Part shown: piece after piece, positions 56,849-64,000 of the stretch
How positions within the stretch are numbered: the first letter of the stretch is position 1
Layout of the letters: the number at the start of each line of letters is the position of its first letter
Assembly: GCA_963823105.1 (NCBI GenBank)
Contig: CAWGKC010000017.1
Span: forward strand, 434,001 to 498,000
Direction: 5' to 3'
DNA length: 64,000 nt
DNA from: JAJYKC01 sp963823105
GTDB lineage: Bacteria > Acidobacteriota > Terriglobia > Bryobacterales > Bryobacteraceae
Program-made: the position numbers and the translations under genes
Notes under the pieces: generated by a model
What the model was told of the DNA's origin: nothing
Seen by the model: the letters and a program-made list of their open reading frames with translations, nothing else
The model's database searches: none

Positions 56849-58152
56849 CGGCGAGCCGGCGCGGCGGGAGCCTGTGGGGACACCGGGAGGACTTCCGGCT
56901 CCGGTTCCACCTTTTTCGGACGGGCGTCGAGGTGAGTGACGATCAGCGACTCGCGCAGGCGCTCGCCTTTGGGAGTATGGGGTTCGAGGCCGCCGAGCAG
57001 CACTTCGCGGTCGCCGATCTCTTGCGATGCGGGGAGATATTTTTGCAGGTAGTTCTTGATGCGGTCCTGCACGAGGCGCTGGGTGGACTTCATGAGGAGA
57101 AAGAGAATCTGATCTCCCGGGGTCTTCGACAACAGCAGCCAGAGCTTGGAGGGTTTATTGAGTTTCGGCGATTTCAGTTCGCGCTCGAGCTTCTTCGCGC
57201 GCGCCTCGAGGGACTGCCAGGACTGAAGATCGGCCTTCTTTAAGCCCAGACGTTTGACGAGCGCGGCCGTCTCCTTAGGCTGCAATTTCGCGGTCAGCAG
57301 GTAAAGAAACATTCCGAGGGGCTGATAGTCGAACGGCGCGCCGAAGGGGACCAATTGGCGCATCTTGTGGAGCTTCTGAAAGGAGGCGAGGTCGAGCTTG
57401 CCCTCGGCGAAGGCGGGCGAGAACAGACCCACCAGTTTTTCCTCGTGCAGCAGATGCAAAAGCTCGCCGGGGTCCGGCTCTTCGGCGATCTGGCGAAGTT
57501 CCTCGCTCAGAACTTCGACGGGGATGCGGGTTTCGATAGCGGCTTCGCGCGCGTTGTCGTACTGCGATTTGGTCCGCTCCTCGATGGTGAAGCCGAGCCG
57601 GACTTTGAGGCGGAGCAAGCGGAGCACGCGCGAGGGATCGTCATAAAGAGTGTAGGGACCGACGGCGCGAAGCTCCCTGCGCTCCAGATCGCCGCCGCCG
57701 TTCGTGGGATCGATGAGCAATCCGCGCGAGCCTCTGGAAAGAGAGAGGGCGATGGCATTGACCGTAAAATCGCGGCCGCGCAAATCCTCGTGGATGGTGG
57801 CCGCCTGGACCTGAGGCTTGGCCCCGGGCTTGCCCGGTTTCTCGTGGCGGGCCATGCCAATGGTGGTCACGACGCCACCGGGAAACTCCAGCCGGGCGAC
57901 CTTGCGATGCTCGTCGGTGTCGAGAATTTTTGCGCCGCTGCGCGCCTCCAACGATTTGGCGAGCTTCAGCGCGTTGCCCTCGACCGTGAAATCGATCTCG
58001 CGCATGGGGAAGCCGCCGAGCATGTCGCGCAAGGCTCCCCCGGTGAGAAAAAGATTGACGTTGGCTTGCCCGGCTGCCGCCTGTACTTCCGCCACCATCC
58101 GGCTCTGAGCGGAGTTGAGATGGTTGTCGAGCATGAACATGTAGTCGCTCAT
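56845..58152 (-). CDS. tRNA nucleotidyltransferase / poly(A) polymerase family
   Basis: A 435-residue class II nucleotidyltransferase. LFLTGGALRDMLGGFPMREIDFTVEG is the head motif (the first metal acid is Glu in EID where Asp is commoner), GRDFTVNAIALSL and DDPSRVLRLLRLKVRLGF are neck motifs, and the remaining 200 residues are helical. It could add CCA to tRNA 3' ends, or only CC or A; this cannot be read from the sequence. The ATG at 58152 lies a few codons before the fold. Confidence 0.85.
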   Translation of the reverse strand: MSDYMFMLDNHLNSAQSRMVAEVQAAAGQANVNLFLTGGALRDMLGGFPMREIDFTVEGNALKLAKSLEARSGAKILDTDEHRKVARLEFPGGVVTTIGMARHEKPGKPGAKPQVQAATIHEDLRGRDFTVNAIALSLSRGSRGLLIDPTNGGGDLERRELRAVGPYTLYDDPSRVLRLLRLKVRLGFTIEERTKSQYDNAREAAIETRIPVEVLSEELRQIAEEPDPGELLHLLHEEKLVGLFSPAFAEGKLDLASFQKLHKMRQLVPFGAPFDYQPLGMFLYLLTAKLQPKETAALVKRLGLKKADLQSWQSLEARAKKLERELKSPKLNKPSKLWLLLSKTPGDQILFLLMKSTQRLVQDRIKNYLQKYLPASQEIGDREVLLGGLEPHTPKGERLRESLIVTHLDARPKKVEPEPEVLPVSPQAPAAPARR

Positions 58153-58289
58153 GGCTTACGCTTTCCCGCTTTCAAGGTTCCCGCGCAAAACGGAGTGCGG
58201 CGCGATCGGTACCTGGTTAATACGGCGGTGCGCACCGGCCGGACCGCCAGTTTGGAGATTCATTTCGTTCCTATTCGGCTCATGGACCA

Positions 58290-59195
58290 TCAGGCTCTGG
58301 GATGGCGCTCGTCCACCGTCCGGCGCAGGTGGGAGCGCAACACATGGGTATAAATTTGCGTAGTGGCGATGTCGCTATGCCCCAACATGGTTTGCACGCT
58401 ACGCAGGCCGGCGCCGCCTTCCAACAGATGGGTGGCGAAGCTATGGCGGAGCACATGGGGAGACAGATTGTGGAACAGGCCCGCTCTTCGGCCGTGCGCG
58501 GCAAGCAACTTCCAGAATGCCTGGCGCGTTAACGGGCCGCCGCGCGCGGTGACGAACAAATGGGGACTAACCCGGCCGCGAAGCAGCGCGGGACGGGCGT
58601 GTTCGACATATCGCCCGACGGCGGCGAGGGCCGGCTTGCCGACGGGAACCATTCGTTCTTTTCCGCCTTTGCCGAGAACGCGGACGACTCCAAATCCACT
58701 ATCGAGCCCGGACGCGGGCAACTGGCATAGCTCCGAAACGCGTAGTCCGGTGGCATAGAGGAGTTCCAGCATGGCCCGGTCCCTGAGGCCGGTGGGTTTC
58801 GATTCGCCGGGCGATGCGAGCAGGCGATCCAACTCGCTTTTATTCAGATATTTCGGGAGAGTTTGCCATTGTTTCGGCAGGATTAGAGCCGGAGTGGGAT
58901 CGATCGAGAGCCCATGTTCGTCCACGAGAAACGCGCAAAAATTCCGCAGGGTGGTCATGTGGCGGGCGATCGACCGGGCGGCGAGGCCGCCGCGGAAGAG
59001 AGAATCGACGTAGGCGCGAAGCAATTCCACGTCGAAATTGGCATCGGGGCTTCCGGCCATTTTTGCCAAGAATACAGTAAACCTCTCTAAATCAATACGA
59101 TATGACGCTATGCTGTTCACCGAGAGGCCCTTTTCGACGCGGCAATAGTCGAGGAAGGACCGGACCCTGGCGGAGAGGAGCGTCTGTGACCGCAT
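58290..59195 (-). CDS. XerC/XerD-type tyrosine recombinase
   Basis: A 301-residue recombinase, full length for chromosome-dimer resolution. The N-terminal SAM-like domain is residues 1-95 (VEKGLSVNSIASYRIDLERF). Catalytic residues are Arg in ATGLRVSELCQL, Lys in GKGGKERMVP, His/Arg in SPHVLRHSFATHLL, His in MLGHSDIATTQIYTH and the Tyr nucleophile in the same motif. It stands next to housekeeping genes rather than a mobile element. ATG at 59195 is preferred over the longer frame to 59357. Confidence 0.9.
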   Translation of the reverse strand: MRSQTLLSARVRSFLDYCRVEKGLSVNSIASYRIDLERFTVFLAKMAGSPDANFDVELLRAYVDSLFRGGLAARSIARHMTTLRNFCAFLVDEHGLSIDPTPALILPKQWQTLPKYLNKSELDRLLASPGESKPTGLRDRAMLELLYATGLRVSELCQLPASGLDSGFGVVRVLGKGGKERMVPVGKPALAAVGRYVEHARPALLRGRVSPHLFVTARGGPLTRQAFWKLLAAHGRRAGLFHNLSPHVLRHSFATHLLEGGAGLRSVQTMLGHSDIATTQIYTHVLRSHLRRTVDERHPRA

Positions 59196-59212
59196 TGTGT
59201 CAATGATACAAT
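59194..59212. promoter_or_regulatory. Palindromic operator candidate between xer and a divergent gene
   Basis: A 19-base near-perfect palindrome, ATTGTGTCAATGATACAAT (one mismatched pair), lies in the 27-base gap between divergent starts and overlaps the xer start codon. Its right end, TACAAT, doubles as a -10 box for the plus-strand gene. A dimeric regulator binding here could control both genes. Confidence 0.4.
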
Positions 59213-59222
59213 AATCGCGAAA

Positions 59223-59768
59223 TTGTTTGGAAGCGAACGATTGACGAAGAGGGAAACACCGCTGGCCTTGGCTGGATCCACGAATAAAAAGGTCTTGATT
59301 TCGCGTTTCGAACGCGAGACGATATCGGGTTTTGTCAATCCCGCGACTTGGCTGCAACCCGCGGGGTTGGAGTTGTTGACGACGGAGGGGGCAGTTGCGC
59401 TGGTGCCGTACGGGGAAATCAAAGTGGTGAGTTTTGTGCGCGATTTCGACCAGGAGGCGGCGCGCCGGGAGCTGCGGACGTTTGGATCGCGGCCGAAGTT
59501 CGAGGGGCTGTGGGTTCGTCTTCGGCTGCGCGACGGGGACTGGATGGATGGGGTGATGCCCAACGATTTGTTAGCGGTGGAGAGCGAGGGATATTCGATG
59601 ATCCCGCCCGATCCCGACTCGCAGAACCAGCGATTATTCGTGCCCAGGGCGGCGATTTCGGAGATTCGGGTGCTGGGGGTCGTCGGCGGCGCGCAACGGA
59701 GGCGGGCGCCGCGCGGGAAGCCCGGCCGCGAGGAGAAGCAACTTCGAATGTTCGACGAGACGGGGTAA
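59223..59768 (+). CDS. Conserved hypothetical protein, acidobacterial type
   Basis: A 181-residue protein from a TTG start. The middle has VLISRFERETISGFVNPATWLQPAGLELLT, then EIKVVSFVRDF and a WVRLRLRDGDWMDGVMPNDLL segment of PilZ-like or SH3-like beta strands; the C-terminus is basic (RRRAPRGKPGRE). I recall similar proteins as hypotheticals in Acidobacteria and know no function. It starts 27 bases from the divergent xer gene. Confidence 0.65.
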   Translation: MFGSERLTKRETPLALAGSTNKKVLISRFERETISGFVNPATWLQPAGLELLTTEGAVALVPYGEIKVVSFVRDFDQEAARRELRTFGSRPKFEGLWVRLRLRDGDWMDGVMPNDLLAVESEGYSMIPPDPDSQNQRLFVPRAAISEIRVLGVVGGAQRRRAPRGKPGREEKQLRMFDETG

Positions 59769-59830
59769 GACTGGGAAACGCTATCCGCGCCAACCGCGTC
59801 CCACTGATATAGATCCGAAGGAATCGACAT

Positions 59831-61192
59831 TTGACGGGAACAGCCACGGCCACAACCTACGAGAGTCTCTATGCGGAGCGGGTGAATCCCCAATGGGTGA
59901 GGTTGTTGGACGTTCTTCAAATGAACGTCCGATACGAGCGTTGCGAAGGCGCGGAGTTGCACACCGCGGACGGGCGGCGGATCATCGATTTCTTGTCGGG
60001 CTACTGCGTTCACAACGCCGGGCACAATCATCCGCGGATCATCGCGGCGCTGAAGGCGGAGTTGGACCGGCGGGGACCGGGAATGTTGCAGAGCCACGTG
60101 CCGGAGCTTGCCGGGGAATTGGCCGGTCAGTTGTGCGAACGTGCGGGCGGGGATTTGGAGAAAGTGTTCTTCGCCAGTTCGGGCAGCGAAGGAGTGGAGG
60201 CGGCGATCAAGTTTTCGCGGGCGCACACCGGGCGCGACGGACTGCTCCACGCAGAGGGCGCCTTTCACGGACTGACCTGCGGTGCATTGTCGCTGATGGA
60301 CGATCCATTTTGGCGGAAGGGATTCGGGCCGTTGCTTCCGGGCGTGGAGAGCGTGCCGTTCGGCGATGTCGCGGCGCTCGAAGGGAAATTGGCGACTCGG
60401 AAATTCGCCGCTTTTATTGTGGAGCCTTTGCAAGCGGAAGCGGGGATCCGTTTGCCGCCCGCGGGTTATTTGGAGCAGGCTCAGGCGCTGTGCCGGCGGC
60501 ACGGATCCTTGTTCGTTTTGGACGAGGTGCAGACCGGCATGTATCGCACGGGCCGGTTCCTGGCGGGTGAACATTACGGCCTCGATCCGGATATGGTTGT
60601 GATGGCGAAAGCGCTAAGCGGAGGCTTGGCGCCGGTGAGCGCGTTGTTGATGACCGGTCCGGTTTACCGTTCGGTGTACAGCTCCCTGAAGCGCTCCATC
60701 GTCCATGCAAGTACGTTCAGCGAAAACAGTCTGTCGATGCGGGCGGGCTTGGCGACGATCGACGTTTTAGAGAGCGAAGGGCTGGGGAGGCAGGCGGCGG
60801 AAATGGGGGAGTATCTGCGCGCCGGGTTACGCGACGCCCTCGGCGGCTACGAAATGGTGAAGGAGACGCGCGGCCTCGGGCTGCTGAACGGGATCGAGTT
60901 CCAGGCGCCGCGGAAGATGTCGCTTCGCATTCCGTTCGAGGCGTTCATGAAGATTCATCCGGGCATGTTCGGACAGGTGGTGGTGATGCGAATGTTCCGC
61001 GACATGGGCGTGTTGACTCAGATTTGCGGCAATAATTTTATGGTTCTCAAAGTGGCGCCGCCGTTGATGGCCGGACGGCGGCATGTGGATCATTTCATCC
61101 GGTCGATCCACGGCGTCGTCGAGACGATGCATTCCTCGAGTTCGTTCTGGACGGAAGCTTTGGGTCTCGCCCGCCGGGTGGTACACGTTTAG
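59831..61192 (+). CDS. Class III PLP-dependent aminotransferase
   Basis: A 453-residue fold-type I aminotransferase of the acetylornithine/4-aminobutyrate group. FFASSGSEGVEAAIKFSRAHTG binds the cofactor phosphate, LFVLDEVQTGMYRTG holds the Asp that pairs with the pyridine nitrogen, and VVMAKALSGGLAPVSALL the Schiff-base Lys. The start is TTG at 59831. It is 8 bases before the next gene, in the same direction as a type III polyketide synthase, so it may supply or modify an amine in that pathway; the substrate is unknown. Confidence 0.88.
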   Translation: MTGTATATTYESLYAERVNPQWVRLLDVLQMNVRYERCEGAELHTADGRRIIDFLSGYCVHNAGHNHPRIIAALKAELDRRGPGMLQSHVPELAGELAGQLCERAGGDLEKVFFASSGSEGVEAAIKFSRAHTGRDGLLHAEGAFHGLTCGALSLMDDPFWRKGFGPLLPGVESVPFGDVAALEGKLATRKFAAFIVEPLQAEAGIRLPPAGYLEQAQALCRRHGSLFVLDEVQTGMYRTGRFLAGEHYGLDPDMVVMAKALSGGLAPVSALLMTGPVYRSVYSSLKRSIVHASTFSENSLSMRAGLATIDVLESEGLGRQAAEMGEYLRAGLRDALGGYEMVKETRGLGLLNGIEFQAPRKMSLRIPFEAFMKIHPGMFGQVVVMRMFRDMGVLTQICGNNFMVLKVAPPLMAGRRHVDHFIRSIHGVVETMHSSSSFWTEALGLARRVVHV

Positions 61193-61200
61193 CCGCGTCG

Positions 61201-62019
61201 GTGGCCCTGGCCCTCGCTATGATTCCGTTCTCCATCGCCGCGATGCTACTGATGCAGGGTCCGGCGGGCTTGAGTCCGCTCGATACGGCCTATCGCCAGA
61301 TGTATAATCTCGAGTTCGCGGGAGCGCACCGGACGCTGAGCGAGTGGGAGCGGACGCGGCCGGACGATCCGTTGGGTCCGGCTTCGAATGCCGCCGCGTA
61401 TTTGTTCGCCGAGTTCGACCGCCTGCGAATCCTTCAATCGGAGTTTTTCACCGACGACGATGCGTTCAAACATCGGGCGAAGCTCGCTCCGGACCCGGCG
61501 GCGCGGCGGGCTTTCGACGCGGAGATGGAGAAGGCGGCGAGGATCGCCGGACAAATTCTGGCCCGCTCCCCGGAAGATGAGAACGCCCTGTTCGCCAGTA
61601 TCCTGAATCTCGGACTTCGCGCCGATTACGACGCGCTGGTGGACAAGCGCTATCTCGCGTCGCTCGAGGACATGAAGGAAGGACGCGGGATCGCCGAGAA
61701 GCTACTGGCGCTCGATCCCCGCTATGGCGACGCGAATCTAGCGATCGGCGTGGAAAATTATTCGTTGAGCTTGAAACCTGCGCCGTTGCGCTGGCTGCTG
61801 CAACTTGGCGGCGCGCAGACGGGCCGCGACGTCGGGCTGGAAAAGATACGTCTGACGGCGGAGGGAGGCCATTATCTGAAACCCTACGCCCGCCTGTTGC
61901 TGGCCGTGGCCGCGCTGCGCGACAAAAAGCTCGAAGAGGCGAAAGGAATTTTGCTCGAGTTAACACATGAATTTCCGGGGAATCGGCTCTATTCCGAGGA
62001 GCTGGCAAAGTTAAAGTAA
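61201..62019 (+). CDS. Exported TPR-like hypothetical protein
   Basis: A 272-residue protein with a hydrophobic leader (ALALAMIPFSIAAMLLM) then helical repeats: DTAYRQMYNLEFAGAHRTLSEWE, DENALFASILNLGLRADYDALV, YGDANLAIGVENYSL and LAVAALRDKKLEEAKGILLEL. It resembles a family of unknown function common in Acidobacteria. The GTG start at 61201 follows the aminotransferase by 8 bases, and the next gene begins 41 bases after its stop. Confidence 0.7.
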   Translation: MALALAMIPFSIAAMLLMQGPAGLSPLDTAYRQMYNLEFAGAHRTLSEWERTRPDDPLGPASNAAAYLFAEFDRLRILQSEFFTDDDAFKHRAKLAPDPAARRAFDAEMEKAARIAGQILARSPEDENALFASILNLGLRADYDALVDKRYLASLEDMKEGRGIAEKLLALDPRYGDANLAIGVENYSLSLKPAPLRWLLQLGGAQTGRDVGLEKIRLTAEGGHYLKPYARLLLAVAALRDKKLEEAKGILLELTHEFPGNRLYSEELAKLK

Positions 62020-62060
62020 CCGTTCGATCCTTCACCGCATCCCAAAGCAGACCATAACCG

Positions 62061-63107
62061 ATGATCATCGCCAGCGCCGCGAGCGCCTTGCCGCCAAATG
62101 AATACCCGCAGAGCGAGCTGCTCCAGGCGATGCTGCGCCATTGGGCGCCGAAGCTGGATAACCCGGCGTTTTTGGAGCGGCTGCACGCGCGGACGGGGGT
62201 TAGCACGCGTCGGCTGCTGCTGCCTTTGGAAGAGTACGAGACGCTGACGTTCGGGGCGGCGAACGGACATTGGATCGAGGCGGCGGTGGAGTTGGGGCAA
62301 CAGGCGCTCTGCCACGCCTTGACCCGCGCGGGGATTGGCGCTTCCGAGATCGGCGCGCTCTTCTTCGTTTCGGTGACGGGCGTCGCGAGTCCGTCGATCG
62401 ACGCGCGTATGGTCAACCGAATGAATCTGTCGCCCCATGTGAAACGCATCCCGATATTCGGTTTAGGATGCGTGGCGGGCGCGGCCGGAATCGCCCGCGC
62501 GGCCGATTACGTTCGCGCGTTTCCCGGTGAGGTAGCGGCTCTTGTCTCGGTGGAATTGTGTTCGTTGACGCTGCAGCGCGAAGACCTCTCGGTGGCCAAT
62601 CTCATCTCGGCCGGGCTGTTTGGCGATGGCGCGGCGGCGGTGCTGGTGGCGGGAGCGGAACGCAGGGCCGCCGGCCCGCGCATCCTCGCCACGCGGTCGG
62701 TATTTTACCGAGGCACGGAACACGTGATGGGTTGGGACATTTCGGAAAAAGGCTTCCGCATCGTGCTGTCGCCGGAAGTGCCCGAAGTGATTCTGCGAAA
62801 CCTGGGCGCCGACGTCGATGCGTTCCTGGCCGGCGAGGGCTTGGTCAAGGCCGACATCGGAAGCTGGATTCTTCACACGGGCGGCCCGAAGGTTTTGGAA
62901 GCTACGGCTCGGGCGCTTGGCCTGGACGACGGCGCGCTCGACGTCTCGTGGCGCTGCTTGCGGCGCATGGGGAATCTTTCCTCCGCCTCGGTGCTGGTCG
63001 TTCTCGAAGAGTACATGATGGATCGCCGGCCGGAGCCGGGAACCTACAGCGTCTTAGCGGCCATGGGTCCCGGATTTTGTTCGGAACTGGTGTTGCTGCA
63101 GTGGTGA
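62061..63107 (+). CDS. Type III polyketide synthase (chalcone-synthase-like)
   Basis: A 348-residue ketosynthase-fold enzyme that extends an acyl-CoA starter with malonyl-CoA to make alkylpyrones, alkylresorcinols or related products. The triad is visible: Cys in IFGLGCVAGAAG, His in WILHTGGPK and Asn in RRMGNLSSAS. The closing GPGFCSELVLLQW is typical. Homologues called alpha-pyrone synthases in bacteria often sit with a methyltransferase and a FAD oxidoreductase. Its stop is one base before the next start. Confidence 0.93.
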   Translation: MIIASAASALPPNEYPQSELLQAMLRHWAPKLDNPAFLERLHARTGVSTRRLLLPLEEYETLTFGAANGHWIEAAVELGQQALCHALTRAGIGASEIGALFFVSVTGVASPSIDARMVNRMNLSPHVKRIPIFGLGCVAGAAGIARAADYVRAFPGEVAALVSVELCSLTLQREDLSVANLISAGLFGDGAAAVLVAGAERRAAGPRILATRSVFYRGTEHVMGWDISEKGFRIVLSPEVPEVILRNLGADVDAFLAGEGLVKADIGSWILHTGGPKVLEATARALGLDDGALDVSWRCLRRMGNLSSASVLVVLEEYMMDRRPEPGTYSVLAAMGPGFCSELVLLQW

Positions 63108-63108
63108 T

Positions 63109-64000
63109 ATGACGCATCGAGAAACCGACGTACTGATCGTGGGCGGAGGACCGGCGGGGCTTGCCGCGGCGATCGCGGCGAGGGCGCATGGATTGCGGGT
63201 CGTTGTGGCCGAAGCGGCGGTTCCTCCCATCGACAAAGCCTGCGGGGAGGGGTTGATGCCGGACTCTTTGGCCGCCTTGCGCGGTCTTGGGGTGACGATT
63301 GCGTCCGCGGATTCGTACCCGTTCCGGGGCATTCGCTTTCTTGGCCAAGGCACACGAGTGGACGCCAGTTTTCCTTCCGGTTGCGGAATCGGAGTGCGCC
63401 GGACGGTGTTGCACCAGCGCCTCGCCTCCCATGCGGAAGCGGCGGGCGCCGTTCTCGCCTGGGGCCGGCGCGTGACGGATTTGAGCGAGGACCGCGCTGT
63501 CGTAGGCGGCGAGGAGATTCGCTTCCGGTGGATCGTGGGCGCGGACGGGGAGCGATCGAAGGTGCGGCGCTGGGCCGGCCTCGACAGCCATCGCCGGAAT
63601 TCGCGCCGCTTCGGGTTTCGCCGACATTACCGTATGGCGCCGTGGACGGACTGCATGGAGATTTATTGGGGCGAGAAACGCCAGATCTACGTGACGCCCA
63701 TAGCGCCAGGCGAGGTCTGCGTGGCGCTGATTTCGCGCGATTCGCACTTGCGCCTGGAGGAAGCGCTGGCCGGCTTCCCAGTGCTCCGCCGGCGACTCTT
63801 GCGGGCCACGCCGTCTACCGAGGAGCGCGGGGCCGTGTCCGCGACGCGCCGGCTTCACTGTGTAGCCACGGGCCGCGTGGCGCTGATCGGAGACGCCTCC
63901 GGGAGCGTCGACGCGATCTCCGGCGAAGGACTGTGCCTGGCGTTTCGCCAAGCCGTACCGCTGGCGCGTTCGCTCGCCGGCGGGGACTTGCGAGCCTACG
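63109..64000 (+). CDS. FAD-dependent oxidoreductase of the geranylgeranyl-reductase type, cut by right edge
   Basis: At least 297 residues, still open at the window end. It has the dinucleotide fold VLIVGGGPAGLAAAIAARAHG, then DKACGEGLMPDSLAAL, the DG motif IVGADGERSKVRRW and the second FAD contact VALIGDASGSVDAISGEG. Members reduce double bonds or hydroxylate aromatic/polyketide substrates. Located one base after the polyketide synthase stop, it most likely modifies that product. Confidence 0.9.
   Translation, partial: MTHRETDVLIVGGGPAGLAAAIAARAHGLRVVVAEAAVPPIDKACGEGLMPDSLAALRGLGVTIASADSYPFRGIRFLGQGTRVDASFPSGCGIGVRRTVLHQRLASHAEAAGAVLAWGRRVTDLSEDRAVVGGEEIRFRWIVGADGERSKVRRWAGLDSHRRNSRRFGFRRHYRMAPWTDCMEIYWGEKRQIYVTPIAPGEVCVALISRDSHLRLEEALAGFPVLRRRLLRATPSTEERGAVSATRRLHCVATGRVALIGDASGSVDAISGEGLCLAFRQAVPLARSLAGGDLRAY

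Overview
The window is high-GC chromosomal DNA with every mark of an acidobacterium of the Solibacteres/Bryobacterales type. The marks are a PadR regulator paired with a long ADOP-type ABC permease, an Oar-like TonB-dependent receptor with an N-terminal carboxypeptidase-regulatory domain, a secreted protein with the Solibacter-type C-terminal domain (TIGR03437-like), a PEP-CTERM protein, a Ser/Thr kinase with TPRs beside a TIGR02999-like ECF sigma factor, and many secreted glycan-active enzymes. This assignment is inferred from gene content; there is no rRNA, tRNA, CRISPR array, prophage or intact insertion sequence in the window.

Layout. 1-2.3 kb: GH67 alpha-glucuronidase running off the left edge. 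2.5-7.4 kb: a membrane protein, then a tight respiratory operon (Rieske protein, cytochrome b, nine-haem cytochrome c, mono-haem cytochrome c). 7.5-11.2 kb: a DUF2254 protein and kdpC-kdpA without kdpB. 11.2-17.4 kb: two copies, one broken, of a DedA-rhodanese gene with an in-frame UGA, flanking a PEP-CTERM protein, a TPR protein, a membrane glycosyltransferase and a HicAB pair. 17.4-28.4 kb: ceramidase, NHL/TIGR03437 protein, carboxypeptidase-regulatory-domain protein, TonB receptor, HicB with a HicA remnant, sugar isomerase-like protein and M28 peptidase. 28.6-32.9 kb: PadR-ADOP pair and two gene fragments abutting at a rearrangement point. 32.9-38.3 kb: PfkB kinase, DAHP synthase with a transcription-attenuation leader, DUF3108 protein and others. 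38.9-46.3 kb: kinase/sigma pair and an RCC1 double-propeller protein. 46.3-53.4 kb: GH32, GT9-like, MTA phosphorylase, methylmalonyl-CoA epimerase, MeaB, acyl-CoA dehydrogenase and a Gfo/Idh/MocA protein. 53.5-64 kb: GlcEF, DUF1835, tRNA nucleotidyltransferase, Xer recombinase, then an aminotransferase / type III polyketide synthase / FAD-oxidoreductase cluster running off the right edge.

Two observations stand out. First, the DedA-rhodanese gene has UGA two codons after the rhodanese loop Cys (C-S-UGA-P-N-E-A-T-S-A-R). Its reading frame continues to a complete rhodanese C-terminus, and a stem-loop of bacterial-SECIS geometry follows the UGA. Both copies keep this, so I read it as a selenocysteine-containing membrane sulfurtransferase. 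Second, the DAHP synthase gene is preceded by a 17-residue leader peptide with seven aromatic residues, a perfect terminator hairpin with a U-tract, and a competing antiterminator pairing. This is a classical attenuator, apparently on a leaderless transcript.

At least eight single-base frame breaks in otherwise well-conserved genes suggest raw-sequence indel errors as much as true decay. I annotate those genes across the breaks and give the approximate break positions.
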